DNA from: Ochotona curzoniae
Lineage: Eukaryota > Chordata > Mammalia > Lagomorpha > Ochotonidae
Assembly (NCBI RefSeq): GCF_017591425.1
Contig: NW_024464918.1
Coordinates: forward strand, 28,176,001-28,240,000
Direction: 5' to 3'
DNA: 64,000 bases
Shown here: one piece after another, positions 10,010 to 21,640 of the stretch
How positions within the stretch are numbered: the first letter of the stretch is position 1
Layout: every line of letters starts with the position of its first letter
Notes under the pieces: generated by a model
What the model saw: the letters and a program-made list of their open reading frames with translations, nothing else
Database searches by the model: none
Told to the model about the DNA's origin: nothing
Program-made: the position numbers and the translations under genes

Positions 10010-12121
10010 GTCTTAGGGAAAACTGTACCTGATTATATAGTACCATGTTTGTTGTGTGATGTTCAAGTCAGAGTGAACTGGCTGTCAGCTGCCAGGACGA
10101 TTGCATAGCAGTTAATTGTTTTTGAACAGCCCAGTCTGAAGTGCTAAATCTGGCAATTTGACCTTGGGTGTCTTTGGGCAGCAATTACCATCAAATGAAA
10201 AAAAAAATTCCTGTAAGCTGTTTTTCATTTGTAGAACCATGTCCTTCTGCGTTTGCATACAGAAACAACTGGGCAACAAGATAGTGGAGTTACAGCACAG
10301 GCAGATGCTGCGGTTTGCCTACTCAGTGTTTCTTCACTCCCACTTTGGTTTGAGGCACTGTGCTCCTTTGCCTGCCCTAGTAAAGCATGACGTATTCAGA
10401 CCAGAGGCGATGGAGCTTGGAGAAGCATTTTGAAATGGTAGGCATTGGCTGTGCACACCTTACCTGCTCACCCTTCCGTGTCTCCCCTTGTGCTGCAGGG
10501 AATGCCCAGACACATCTGGAAACTGCCTGTTTAAAGGCACACTTTGAGATGGACAACATCTGGAGTCTATTCCAAGACTTCTTGGAGTGGTTGCGTCAGC
10601 CCTGGACTGCTGTCAATTTGACTTCCTGTTGTGTAAAGCCTGCTGTGCTGACAACAGGGCTATTAGGGTTTGCTTCCAGGAGCTGTTGAACACAGGTTTC
10701 CCCTGTTAGGACTTGGAGAGGAAGGTGTGGTGCGCAGTGACAGTGGAGCCCCTTCCCTGAAGTCTGCTGCTGTTTCTGAGTTTCTGAGGCTGCCGTCAGG
10801 TGCCAATCCCGGAAGCCTTGGTGGCCTTGCCATTTCAGCAAAGAGGAGGTCTTGCACAGTGCACTTAGCCCCGCTCCCGTATTCTCAGGTCTTCTAGAGC
10901 TTTATCTGGAGAACTTCCCTCTGCAAGTGCTTCCTTTTTCAATTTGGATGTTTTTAGTATTAAGCATCACTTTTTAAGGATAAAGCTATCACACCATTAT
11001 GATCTGTCAACTCTTGACTGTGTCAAAGAGATGATTGCTTCTGTGGAGTAAGCTAAATCATAATGTCATGATTCTTATTTTCTGAATTTAAATATTAATG
11101 ACTGTATTTTTTTTCTATATGACCTGCGATTTATGTTAGATTGGAAGGGGGAGATGGTGATAATTTTTATGCCAATGAAAGTTGTAAAGTTGAAATTATA
11201 CAATGACCGTGACTTTCTGTGAAATGGTCTGTTCATTTAGATTATATTCTCCTGTCTCATGTTTATGTTACCTATGAATCAAAACAGTGCATTTCTAATG
11301 AGCTGGCAGAACACAGCAGTGCAATAAATCTTGTCTGTTCTTGTTCACCCATGTTCTGTGTTCCTTCTGTTTGTCTTGTGAATACTTAAGTCACGTGGTT
11401 TATAGGCACCACAGGCCCACCATTGTGTAATCACATCTGTGGGCCAGATTTTCCCCTGGGTCTCTGTTGAGTTCTCCACATTCGTTTGTTGGGCTGTTTA
11501 TGATCATGAGGAGGCTGGGCTGGGTTTGCCTGATCACCATCTCCCTCCGTAGAGGAGGAGGACTCCATTGCTTGGGGCTTCTGAAAGGTTTCAGTTGGGT
11601 ACAGTTGTATTATGGGATGTATGCTGCTTGCTCAGGCTCTGTTGCTGAGTGGTGGATTAAGGAAGGAGAACTGAGCAGGAAACCTGTCCTGAGAGTTTTT
11701 CCGCCAACAGGTTCTCCGTTCATTCTATTCAGTGTTGTACTATAGAGGCATTACCTGGGAAGGGATAGGATTTGGAAAAAAAAAGATCAATTTGTGGTTT
11801 CTGATGGCTGTTAAATTGTCATTATCATGCAGCATTAAACCAAAGTTTTGCCCTGAAATATTTGAGTTATGGCAGAAGAAATTAATGTGGGTTAAAGTTG
11901 TCACGTGACTGTCAAGACAGGTTAGTTTTTATTTTATTTGTTCATTCAGAAACTTTGAGTGACCGAGTTAATAGTCTTCTAGATGGAAATTTTATGTTAG
12001 CAATGAATATTTAATCCATGGAGTTATTTTGAGTCAGGGAGTATTTGTTTATGTCTGTTTGCTTTTTTAATATGGAAGAATATACTTTGTGGTCAAGTGG
12101 CAGGGTAGTGGATTTCCTATT
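10010..12121. other. 2.1 kb repeat-poor stretch
   Basis: No SINE, L1 or MIR is recognisable in over 2 kb, which is unusual in this SINE-dense window. The part from about 10,940 to 11,340 is AT-rich and ends with an AATAAA followed by a GT-rich stretch (see the separate entry). Open frames of up to 100 codons overlap on several strands and look like chance. Confidence 0.45.
11323..11328 (+). promoter_or_regulatory. Candidate polyadenylation signal
   Basis: AATAAA lies at 11323-11328 and is followed within about 25-50 bases by T/GT-rich sequence (CTTGTCTGTTCTTG, then TGTTCTGTGTTCC), the arrangement of a mammalian poly(A) site. The preceding 400 bases are AT-rich and lack repeats, like many 3' UTRs. 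A chance hexamer is fully possible in AT-rich DNA, and no upstream coding exon was recognised. Confidence 0.25.
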
Positions 12122-12473
12122 CATTGCACTATTATTTATTTATTTATTTAATTTTTATGGGAAAGTCAGATTTAAAGAGAAGGAGAGACAAAGAGAAAGA
12201 TCCTCCAGCCACTGGTTCACTCCCCACAATGGCACAATGGTGAGAGCTGAGCTGTTCCAGAGCCAGGAGCCAGTTGCTTCTTCCACGTCTGTCTTGTGGG
12301 TACAAGGTCCCAAGAGTTTGGGTCATCCCCTGCTACTTTCTAAGGCCACAGGCAGGTACCTGGAAGGGAAGTGGAGCATCCAGAACATGAACGGGCATCC
12401 ATATGTGATCGTGGCACAGGCAAGGTGAGGATTTAGCCACTAAGCTGTCACACTGGGCCCCCATTGCACCATT
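12122..12473 (-). mobile_element. CSINE copy, minus strand, with target site duplication
   Basis: Starting with TTATTTATTTATTTAATTTT, the reversed body shows AAGTCAGATTTAAAGAG, CACTCCCCACAATGG, AGCCAGGAGCC, GCCACAGGCAGG and the reversed head AAGGTGAGGATTTAGCCAC. Twelve-base flanks at 12122-12133 and 12462-12473 differ at one position. The insertion is intermediate in age and complete. Confidence 0.9.
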
Positions 12474-12537
12474 CTTCATATATGCATGTTTGGGCTCACT
12501 GTCAGCAAGCCTCCTGCAAAGCCAAAAGAAAGTTTCA

Positions 12538-12828
12538 AAAAGAGCCAGTTCTTGAGCCCGGCGCGGTGGTGAAGGTGGTTAAGGTCCTCGCCTTGCACGC
12601 CCGGGATCCCATATGGGCGCTGGTTCTAATCCCGGCTTTGGGACCCTGCGCTTGTGTGGGAGACCTAAAAGAGGCTCCTGGCTTCGGATCGGCATAGGAT
12701 CGGCCGTTGTGCTCGCTTGGGGAGTGAATCATCGGACGGAAGATCTTCTTCTCTGTCTCTCCTCTCTGTATATCTGCCTTTCCAATAAAAATAAAATAAA
12801 TCTTAAAAAAAAAAGAGCCAGTTCTTGA
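12538..12828 (+). mobile_element. Young CSINE copy with a ~64-bp internal deletion
   Basis: The body (12556-12810) starts GCCCGGCGCGGTGGTGAAGG and contains GGATCCCATATGGGCGCTGG, CTTCGGATCGGCATAGGATC and GGACGGAAGATCTTC. Flanks 12538-12555 and 12811-12828 are an identical 18-bp target site duplication, so the insertion is recent. Compared with the copy at 33430, about 64 bases are missing at around 12635, between AATCCCGG and CTTTGGGACCCTG. The same subfamily block GGCATAG.ATCGGCCGTTG is shared with the 33430 copy. Confidence 0.95.
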
Positions 12829-14867
12829 AGCTTTCAAAGACTCATTTGTAAAATGAACAAAACTGGGTAACTAGTGTATTTTTTTTCTAGCTGAACTTGT
12901 TGGTTAAATCCAGGCTGACTTTGTCATTAACTTAACTGTGATTCAGTGTAAATTTCCCAGTTTTTAAGCTGAGAATGATTTATGCGTGCTCCTGAAGAGA
13001 TGATGTTATGGGCATAGTGGTCATGATTGGCAGGACACTTTGTGCTTCTAGAAAGCCATTTAAACACTAAATAGTAATATTCAATGTGTTCCAGTAGAAC
13101 TCATTAATGTATGTCAGGATATAGTTCATAATAGGAATATGAGAAATGGATAGGTCTTGACAGTTGAAACTGTTCATCAGATGAAATTGCTGGATGAGAA
13201 ATTACTGTCTGGCATGCTTATTATTGTGCAACAGAGCCTGCTCGCTGTGAAGGTTGATATTGTACTTCCTATCATTTGCAGAAAAGGACCATGTTCCATC
13301 AGATGCCATCTGTACCCACACATTGGATTCTAGACATGGTGTGAGGCTGCCACTTTTGAAAGGTATCGGAGCCCTGTTGCATATTGCAGAAGAAAGAGTT
13401 TTGGGCTGGCGAAGTTTGAAGATGGTTCGATAAATGAGTAGGAGTACAATTGGTCCCCAGATTGGAATATCTAGAGAGCACCTGTGTATCCTAAACCCTG
13501 ACAAAGCATTGTGTTACATAGAAAGGATCCTCTGTAAGTTCATGGGGGACATGTGTTATGGGGAGCAGCTGTGTATGAATTTCAGGGATTTTTTTGGCAT
13601 CTTTTAATTCCATCTTTCATGAAATTCTTGGAGGTCCTTCACTCATGTAGCCATGAGGTTGTAGCACAATAAACTGCATAGTGAGGGTTGTGAGGCGCAG
13701 AGTGTGGTATGAGCTCTGTTGCATCGGATGCAGGGGACCCGAGTGAGGTCTCGTGGGCAATGTGCAATTTTTGCCTCCCTAGTTGTCTGCAGGAAAGCAG
13801 TGGGTGTGCGTGAGTGGAGGACAAGGTGATATCGTATGATCTGATTTTTGGCTTTGCTACCACAGAAACCTGATAGATGGGATTAGGGGTGCAGATCTGT
13901 GTCCCAGGGCCCCGCACACGGGCTTCCAGGAGCGAAGGAGGGCAGGCAGCGTGTCAGTGTACTAATGTACAATAAGCAGCAGCACCATTGGAGCCGTCAT
14001 CTTCTGCCGAGCTGAGGTTTGCCCTGACAGCAAAGCACTTGGGAAGCTGATTACCACTGAAAGCCTGCACGGTTTTCATGGAATGTGTTCAGGCTGTGTG
14101 AGTTCAGTCCGAGGTTCCTTCGTTCGTGCAGTGAAAGTCCTGTTTGCTTCTGGGATGGAAGAGGAAGAGCTTTGGATGGGAGTGTTCTTTCCTGTGGGCC
14201 GGGCCTCTGAGAACCTTCATTTCCGAAGCTTCTCTTCCATAGCAAACTCTCCTCCTCGTGGAATATTACTGATTTTACTCACACTGGAGACAGCTTTTTA
14301 TGGAGTTATTTACAGCTCTTCAAAATGACTGGCCATATCTCTTTCTGACCTATTATGTGTTGATTTTATAGTGTCATGTTCAGAAGGAAACTTTTACTCC
14401 TATTTAGAAGTTCCTGGAGGAAGTTTCTCTGCAGTCCCTGCCTGCTGTGAGGAGATAGCTCTGCTCTGGGGGCACTGGGATCAGCACAGAGCAGTTCTGT
14501 GACCTCAGCCTTGCAGTGGGCACAGCCTGGGTGTCCTCCTGTTCCACTGTAGCACCTTCTGCCGTGGAGGGTAGCAGTCCAGCTCTCTGGTTGGCTCCTG
14601 CCATGGTTGCATCACCTCCACTTCCGACTGGCCTGCTGTAAAGCCATGGTCCCCTCCGAGGTCTCTGTGATTTGCTCGAGCAGCCCGCAGAACTCAGGGA
14701 AGTCCGTACTTGGCTTCAGTGATTCATCGTAGAGATTTCCACACAGTACACAGTTGTTGAGAAATGCACAGGTTGAGGCTTAGGGACAGGTGCAGGGCTC
14801 CCAGGCTCTCTCCATGTGCCACCCTGCAAAGGCTCGGCTCTCCCGAAGCTTTTGGCTCCCTTGCCAC
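12829..14867. other. Unique DNA, nothing recognised
   Basis: About 2 kb with no recognised repeat. Several open frames of 60-100 codons on both strands lack motifs. No convincing exon was seen. Confidence 0.4.
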
Positions 14868-15184
14868 TTTTTTTTTTTTAATGAGACGTCATTGCCAAAA
14901 CACCAATGACTGGGAGAAAGAGCGGGAGACAGATACCAACTATCTGCTGTCTTCCCGTTCACTCCCCCAGATACCTGCATCGGCCTGTTCTGGAGCAAGA
15001 TGAAGCCAGGAGCTGAGAGCTCAGTCTGGGTCTCCCACATGGGTGCCGCAATCCCAGGCGGTTGAGTTGTCCCCGGCTGCCTGCCTGGGTGCACCTTAGC
15101 AGGGAGCTGCCACCTGCAGTGGAGCTGGGGCTAGGACCTGGCACTCTGATCTGGATGCTGTCTTACCTGCTGTGCCAAATTCCT
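14868..15184 (-). mobile_element. Old CSINE copy, minus strand
   Basis: A T-run at 14868-14879 is followed by the reversed body: GGGAGAAAGAGCGGGAGAC, TTCACTCCCCCAGATACC, GAAGCCAGGAGCTGAGAG, TCTGGGTCTCCCACATGGG, AGCAGGGAGCTGCCACCTG and TGGAGCTGGGGCTAGGACC, ending in a reversed head near 15160-15184. Its body matches an older lagomorph subfamily. Overlapping open frames here are SINE-derived. Confidence 0.8.
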
Positions 15185-15582
15185 GCTCCAGAAAAGGCTC
15201 ACGTTCCTCACCATTCCATTCTGGGGGAGTTGGGTGAAGGGCCTTTGGACGAGAAGGACTTGGGCATGCTTCCATGGCCTGCCTTGGGGAGGGAGTTATT
15301 AGCCAAACAAAATGCATATCATATTGTCAGCCTACCATGCTACCTGTGAGAGGTGAATTGTAGTATGTGTGGTACTCAGAGAGTGACTCTGTACTTACTG
15401 TGTTTATTTGAGGAGGTCTTCTTGCAAGAGCCAATTTAGACTTCGGATTTTACTGTGATTCTGTAGGGAAAAATTTTTCCTCTGAAACACTAACTAGTCG
15501 AGCAACAGAGGAGAAATAGCATTATCTTTTATATTGCTTTTTGTTGCAAATGTATTTGTTTAGTGTTTCTAAACGGCCAGGT

Positions 15583-15863
15583 AACTCTCTCTCTCACACA
15601 CACACACACACACAGATGAGAGACAGTATTTTTCCATCTGATGATTCATTCCCCACATGGACACAACAGACAGGATTGGGCCAGACTGAAGCCAGGACCT
15701 GGGCACTCTTACACGGATTGCAGGGGCCCAGGTACTTGGGCTGTCATCTAATGCTTCCTAGATCTGTTAGCAGGGAGCTGCCAGGCTGCCAACCAGCCCT
15801 CTGACACAACACAGAGGCTTCCCAAGCAGTGGGTTAGCCCATAGTACCGCAATGCCTACCCCA
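15583..15863 (-). mobile_element. Old CSINE copy, minus strand, with CT/CA tail
   Basis: The tail side is a (CT)n(CA)n tract at about 15585-15614. The body follows with GAAGCCAGGACCTGGGCAC, CAGGGGCCCAGGTACTTGG, AGCAGGGAGCTGCC and a reversed head ending in GCAATGCCTACCCC. The dinucleotide tract is the usual 3' end of older lagomorph SINEs and is likely length-variable. Confidence 0.8.
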
Positions 15864-16670
15864 GTACCATCTTTGCAACATAGTTGAATGTGGAGTAAGA
15901 CACAGCCATGAATAGAAACCTAGAAGAGCTGCTCCCCACCACTTCCTTCCTGTTAGTGTTGATTACCTAGGAAAAGTGGGGAGATTGCCACTTCCGGGAG
16001 TCCTCCAGACAAATGAAGAGCTGTAATTTGCAAAGCTTTGGTGAAAGGCAATGTGTTGCACCCCAGCCATCAGGTAGCTTTTCAGTGAAGCTCAAGAACC
16101 CTGAGATGACAGGGTTTCATGAACCTCTCCCCCGCCCCTCTTCACCCCCATGCCAGCCATGCTGTGTTTTCACATTGCCCTAGATTCAAACATCTGCTGA
16201 TCGGCTTTGTAAGCTGCTGGCTTTCCCTTGAATCCCCTGGTTTCCTAGAGTCCCTGTGCAGTGCCCTTGTTTCTCTCTAAATACAGGGCTAGCATCCATC
16301 CACCCTCTGCCTTTTTATTGGCCTTAACTTTCCTTGGAGGACACAGTTTCCCATTGCCCTGTAGCTCTGGCTCTGTGAACGGGAGGCTGTGAGGACTCCT
16401 ATTTGCCTAACTGATTCTGCTCTTGGCTTGAAAAGTCAACAGTCTCGAGGGTGCAACAGTGACTGCCAGGTCAGCTGGGTTGTCTTTGATGTGCTTCTCA
16501 AAGGACAGTCACTTGCACTCGTCAGAAACTTGCTTCTGACCATTCTTGCCAGAATATCAGATTAGTGGATCCAGTGGACATTGCATGTTGATGGCTTCTG
16601 GCGGCAGAGGGGAAAAGCACCAACAGTAACAGCAAAAACACAACCTCTGTCTGAGAATAAAATATGTTCC
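15864..16670. other. Unique DNA, nothing recognised
   Basis: Pyrimidine-rich patches around 16120-16150 and 16270-16330. No recognised repeat, exon or RNA gene. Confidence 0.4.
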
Positions 16671-17045
16671 TGGGCCAGTGTGATGGCTCAGTTGACTAAT
16701 CCTCCCTCCTTGCAGGTGCCAGGATCCCATATGGGTACCAGTTCGCATCCCAGCTGCTCCTCAATTGGCTTGTCCTCCCCTTGCTGGTACCAAGATCCCA
16801 TATGGGCACCAGTTCATGTCCCATCTGCTCTACTTTCCATCCAGCTCTCTGCTTGTGGCTTTGGAAAACAGTAAAAGACCACCCAAAGCATTGGGACCTG
16901 CACCCACATAGGAAACCTGGAGGAGGCGCCCAACTCCTGGCTTCGGATCAGCTCAGCTCTGGCCATTGCAGCCATTGGGAGTGAATCAGCAGATGGAAGA
17001 GCTTTTTCTCTCTTCTTCTCTGCATAAATCTGCCTTTTAAAAAAA
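16671..17045 (+). mobile_element. CSINE copy with a 71-bp internal tandem duplication
   Basis: The head TGGGCCAGTGTGATGGCTCA and end AATCAGCAGATGGAAGAGC are typical. Around 16715-16838 the same part of the element occurs twice, about 71 bases apart: GGATCCCATATGGGTACCAG at 16722 and AGATCCCATATGGGCACCAG at 16793. Each copy carries a B-box-like RNA polymerase III promoter element (AGTTCGCATCC at 16740 and AGTTCATGTCC at 16811). The two units have diverged at several positions, so the duplication is not recent. Confidence 0.92.
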
Positions 17046-17119
17046 CTCTGTGCCTTTCATACCTATGACAACAGGAAGGGATTTGGAATGTTCAGACATC
17101 TCTCCAATCCCTAAGTACG

Positions 17120-17652
17120 TTAGAATGTGTGCTGCTTTCCTGTGGGCACACTCCAGAGAACTTTCTGTAAGCTAAGGTCACGTCGTTCCACTCCAGGGCT
17201 TTCATTTACTTCCGATGACGTTCTTTTGCTGCCTGTCTTCCCAACTTTCCCACAAGCCTCACTCACCTCTGCGTGCTGTCCTGCAGCCTCTCTGACCCTG
17301 GCAGTGCCCCAATACTTAGTATGCTCAGTGCTTTGGGTTTTCCAAACATCCCTTCCTGGAGTTCTGTCCCTCCTTCTCTTCATCCTGGCCCCTCATTGTC
17401 AACTGCTGTTGCTGTTCCCTGCACCACCCTACCCCACCACCGTTCTCTGTTTCAATATTCTCCTTTTCATGGAGCTTGTCACAGTTTGGACTTAACATAT
17501 TTATTTGTGATTGCATTTGATGTCTCAATTAGCAGTCTGACTTAGGACATTAGCATGTTTGTGTAATTCATTACCGTATGCCCAGCATTTAGCTCCATTT
17601 TTATATGTAAGGGGTGCCCAGTATATATGAATGAATGATGAGTGGGTGAGCT
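17120..17652 (+). mobile_element. L2 LINE 3'-end fragment, plus strand
   Basis: The arrangement fits the non-LTR element L2: a pyrimidine-rich cysteine/proline-like block (CTTCCCAACTTTCCCACAAG, CCTGCAGCCTCTCTGACCC), then TTTATTTGTGATTGCATTTG, a TAGCAGTCTGACTTAGG stretch, GCCCAGCATTTAGC, GGTGCCCAGTATATATGAA and terminal GAATGAATGATG. L2 was active before the placental radiation, so this is a fossil shared by most mammals. The 122-codon open frame here is not a gene. Confidence 0.8.
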
Positions 17653-17653
17653 T

Positions 17654-17941
17654 TTAAAAAATTTTATTTATTTATTTGAAAGAAGGAGTGTGTGTGAGTG
17701 AGAGAGACAGACAGACACACCGAGTGAGAGCAACATCTTCCATCTGCTGTTGTGCTCCTCAGAAGGTAAAACTTGCCCGACTAAAGCCAGGATCCAGATT
17801 AGGCCCTCCTATGCTGCTTTCCCGGACGTATTGGCAGGGAGCTGGATGGGAAGTGTGGCAGCTGAGATTCAAACTAGTGCCAGTGTGGGATTCTGGTGCC
17901 ACAGGTTGCGATTTTATGTGCTATGCCACCTCTGTGGCCCC
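17654..17941 (-). mobile_element. CSINE copy, minus strand
   Basis: The reversed tail AATTTTATTTATTTATTTG is followed by a GTGTGAGTGAGAGAGACAG stretch, CATCTTCCATCTGCTG, GGCAGGGAGCTGGATGGGAA, GCAGCTGAGATTCAAACTAG and a reversed head with TGCTATGCCACCTCTGTGGC. It inserted next to the 3' end of the L2 fragment. Confidence 0.85.
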
Positions 17942-20265
17942 TGTTTACTAATTGCTATGGGCACTATAACAAGTGGCATGTAGACGGTTTGGAAATTAAA
18001 TAAATCTAAGGGTTTCATTCAGTGCTGTGTGAAATTGAAGAGTCTTCAAATTTGGAAATTGAATTTTAATGCATTTAGTAGCCCAGCATTTTTATATGTA
18101 GACTCTAGGGTCTTGATACTATGAGCGTGTTAACCTTTGTTCCTTTCTAAGTAGAGAAAATGTTATAAGTTGCCTCCCTTTTTCAGTGAGATTCTTTTCT
18201 AAGATAATCTGTTTGCACAGCTCACTGAAAAGTTAAGCAGTGAGTAAGAATGCTTGTGATGTAAACTGGGGTGGGGTGGGACCTGGGTGTTTGAGGTAAC
18301 AGTCGCCTCAGAGATATCTCCCATTCTGATTGCTGTTTCTCCTGAAAGTCTTCGTCCATTCACTCCAGGAAAAACAGTTTAGCAGCATTCTGAGGCAGGC
18401 TGTTCATGTTTGTGGACATGAATTGTGTGTGTCAACACAACATCTTTCTCACGGATAACTGTAAGCAGTAAGTTACGGAAGAAGTAAATCATGCCTTATG
18501 GGGGTAAAGGTTTATGCTACTTCATTGTCTTTATGTATTCAGGGGTGTTGTAATTAAGCTTTATTCAGTTGAGGGTAACTTCCATACAACTTCCATGCAA
18601 CTACTGCTCTGGTAGATTTTCTTGCTTTGATGATCTCTTGTTTACAAAGACTTGAATCAAACTGTTTCTCAAATTTAAACTTGTTTTTTTATTTTTTGGT
18701 TTCATATTGGAGATCTTTTGGATGAGCACATTTTTCACTTCTCTGGTTAGCCCAGCCACTGTCCTAGGTGCTTACCACTAGGCCTGAGCACAACATGTTT
18801 CATGCCATGATCCAGGAGGTTGGGACCTGTACATTAGCAGGTACAAGGCGTTTACTCATGTTTAAAAGCGAGCTTCTCACAACATGAGTGTGTATAGAAT
18901 ATCAAATCTCCACACCAAGCAAAGTATGGTCGCCATGCCTACTTCTTTCAAAATGTGATTATTGTAGGCACCAACCAAAAACAAAAAGGAAACCAGCCGC
19001 AGTATCACCAAGCTATGGAAAACTCAGTCACCAAGGGTTGGTGACATGCCACGGAGTTTACACATTTGGAATGCTTTGTACTGTAGATGGATGCTAATTC
19101 TACAACAGCTGAGGAATCTGGTGACTTCAGAACCTGCTGCTTTATTTCCTGTTTTAGCAGTTTCCATATGGCACACAAGGTACCCACCAGCAAGCTTGGC
19201 CAGGCAGGCCACTGAGTCGCCTGTGGCATTTTGAACCTCCTACTGGGTCTGCGGGCCAAGCGTGAGCAGCTTCTATTGTTAGCACTTGCCCTGAGGAATC
19301 CTCACTAGGCGAACAGTCCGGGGAGAAGCCTGCTTTGGGGTTTCCCTGAGTCAGAGTGAAAAGCAGGTGCAGAGAAGGCTCTGGCCGCATCTATGCCATG
19401 GTACTGCAAAGTCAGTGAGCACGCTGCCGCCAGAGAACGTACTGAGGAATCCTCTCGGGCAGCCCACGCGTCCCCATTTCCAATCAGTGAGTGTAAAGTG
19501 TTATTTTTCGTTATTAGACGTGGGAATTCTCTATCTGAATTCATTCCCTTCCAAAGTACATTAGCAGGTTACAGCAGAAGCAGAAATCTGGTCTGACTGC
19601 TCACCGGTCAGTGCAGTGCTCTCTCTTTAGACTCGCTGCTGCCCTTCCCACCCCCACGGACCTGCACAACCAACATTATGATTTCTTTGGGTTCCTTCAG
19701 ACCATTAAAAAAAAAAAGCCTTTCCCATACAAAGTGAGTTTCCACAGAAAATAAGTAGTTTTGCTTAAGACAAAAGAAAACAAAAATGAAAAGAAAAAAA
19801 CTTTCCAGACAGAAAAAAAGGGATGCCCTAGACACTCTGTAGGATTTCAAGTAAGTAAATCCATGGATTGTCTGTCTTTTAAGAATTGCCTGGCAGCTTT
19901 GGAGACTGTGTCTTTTAAGAGCTGTGCTCTAGGATCTGTGCAGTCAGTGCACAGGTCAAAGCTCCCAGGAGATGCTTTAGATGCAGCTCTGCAGCAAGGG
20001 GCATGTGTGGAGGCATGGCCGTTGTGGTCCTCAGAACCAGGAGATGGCTTTTCCTTCTTTTCACTGTTCTCTGGGAAACTCCTCCACTCTTATTCTCTGG
20101 GATCTACAAGGAATTCTTCCATTTTAATGTTCTGAAGTTCCCTAAAATCAATATGTATGCAAACCATGTACATTATCTTGACTGGGAAAAATTCTATTCA
20201 TACCATGGTGGGGATGGGTGCTCACTGAGCTCAGCATCTAGAGGGAGCAGTGAATGAAGGATGTG
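17942..20265. other. 2.3 kb without recognised repeats or genes
   Basis: Mostly AT-rich, with overlapping short open frames on both strands near 19000-19600 and A-rich sequence near 19770-19815. I recognise no protein family in those frames. A weak MIR-like core near 18750-18770 is too degraded to call. Confidence 0.4.
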
Positions 20266-20590
20266 ACCGGACGCTGGCCTTCCACTCTGCTGCCACTGGT
20301 TTCTGTACCTGACTCCAACGCCAAGCTCTGGCTTCCTGCTGTGAGGTGGCGAGGTGGTGGAGAGAATAGGTGGAAACTAGTGGAAAAGTTAGGTGTGACT
20401 GGCTTCTGTGCCTGACTCAACTCCTTGCTGTGGCTTTCTGCTATGAAGGCCCCCAGGACGTGGTGGAGACAGTAGACGAAAACTTATGGAGAAGTTAGGT
20501 CTCTGCCTCCCACGTGGGGGCATAGATTTAATTTTCAGCTTGCAGTTTGAACAGGACAGGTATGTAGGAAATAAAGCAATGAGTGCATAC
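20266..20590 (+). mobile_element. Old CSINE fragment with a ~104-bp internal tandem duplication
   Basis: A unit of about 103-106 bases occurs twice: TTTCTGTACCTGACTCC at 20300 pairs with CTTCTGTGCCTGACTCA at 20403, and AAGTTAGGT at 20386 pairs with the same word at 20492. The second unit continues into CTCTGCCTCCCACGTGGGGG, which matches the middle of an old lagomorph SINE. The duplication therefore lies inside an ancient SINE. Units differ at many sites. Confidence 0.6.
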
Positions 20591-21640
20591 ACTTCCTGTT
20601 TCTCATTCGCTCTCTCCTAGGTAGGTAAATAAGAATGTCAAATTCAGGTGCTCGGGTTTGAAATCTCTGGTCTTTCAGATATATATGAGCCAGAAGAAGT
20701 CCTCACCCTCTTTATACCTCATTTTTTTTTTCATGTAGAAAGGGGGTGAGGATACTGTGACTCTCTCCTGGGTGACTTGAGGTAAAGTATAGAAAACACT
20801 AAAGAAAGCGTATGCTTAGCATATGCTCATTAAGTTCTGCAGGTGTCTGTTTATGTAAGTGACTGCATTAAGTCCAGGAAACTTCAGCCAATGATGTGTT
20901 CACCCCCAATGATTTATTTGTAGATAGGTATTTGTATTGGAGCAGAGACACCCCATGAAAACCAAAGCATGAGATATGGAAGCATTGGGAAGGTGTTACC
21001 TATGTAAGGAAGCTGGGAACAGAACCTGAGTGCACCTCAACACAGTTGCCTTTGTGGAGCTTGTTTCCCTCTGCAGAGAAAGAAAACTGCACCTTGGAAC
21101 ATGGATCGTACCCTCATGAAGCTAGTTTTGCAAGGACTGCTTCTTTTTCCCTAGTAATTGGTGCACTTACCATAGAATTAAGTTTGGCCTGAACATGTGG
21201 TCCTCTGGAATAAAAGGAATAGTCCTAACCCTCCTGCTAAGTCTAGCTTGGTCAGTGGATTTGAATAGAGCAGTTTTTTTCCCCCCACTGTTTTCAAATG
21301 CAGCATTTTATAAGTATGAAATGCACTGTGGATTGTAAATACAATGACTGGAGCTAGAGGAATCAGCTTGGGTGAGGAGGTCGAAATTACATATGTGAAA
21401 AGCAAGAGAAAAGAAGGCAGGATCTCGTGACAGTGCAGGGAAGTTGTATTTGCTGTCTATAGTATATTCTATGAGGAAGAAAGCCCCATCTGCCTTACTT
21501 AAATGATCTTATTTTATTACTAGTTAAACCCAATTGCTCAATGATAACATAGTTTGCAATCAAGCCTGTGACACACACACACCGTTAGAAGGACATTGTG
21601 ACCCTAATTAGCGAGCATAGGATTACAATAGGTAGGATAA
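20591..21640. other. Unique DNA, nothing definite
   Basis: A possible very old minus-strand SINE trace around 20900-21045 (GATTTATTTGTAGATAGG, then GGAAGCTGGGAACAGAACC) is too weak to call. No gene was recognised. Confidence 0.35.

Noticed and set aside
12556..12810. tRNA-like sequence with A/B-box motifs as a tRNA gene
   Set aside because: The tRNA-like head belongs to the SINE body with an A-rich tail and target site duplications; no cloverleaf with a proper anticodon arm and acceptor stem is formed.
17127..17495. 122-codon plus-strand frame, leucine/proline-rich and secretory-looking
   Set aside because: It lies within an L2 LINE fragment whose 3'-end sequence is recognisable, so the frame is a by-product of the repeat.
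20900..21045. Possible very old minus-strand SINE
   Set aside because: Only two short words fit; too degraded to call without alignment.
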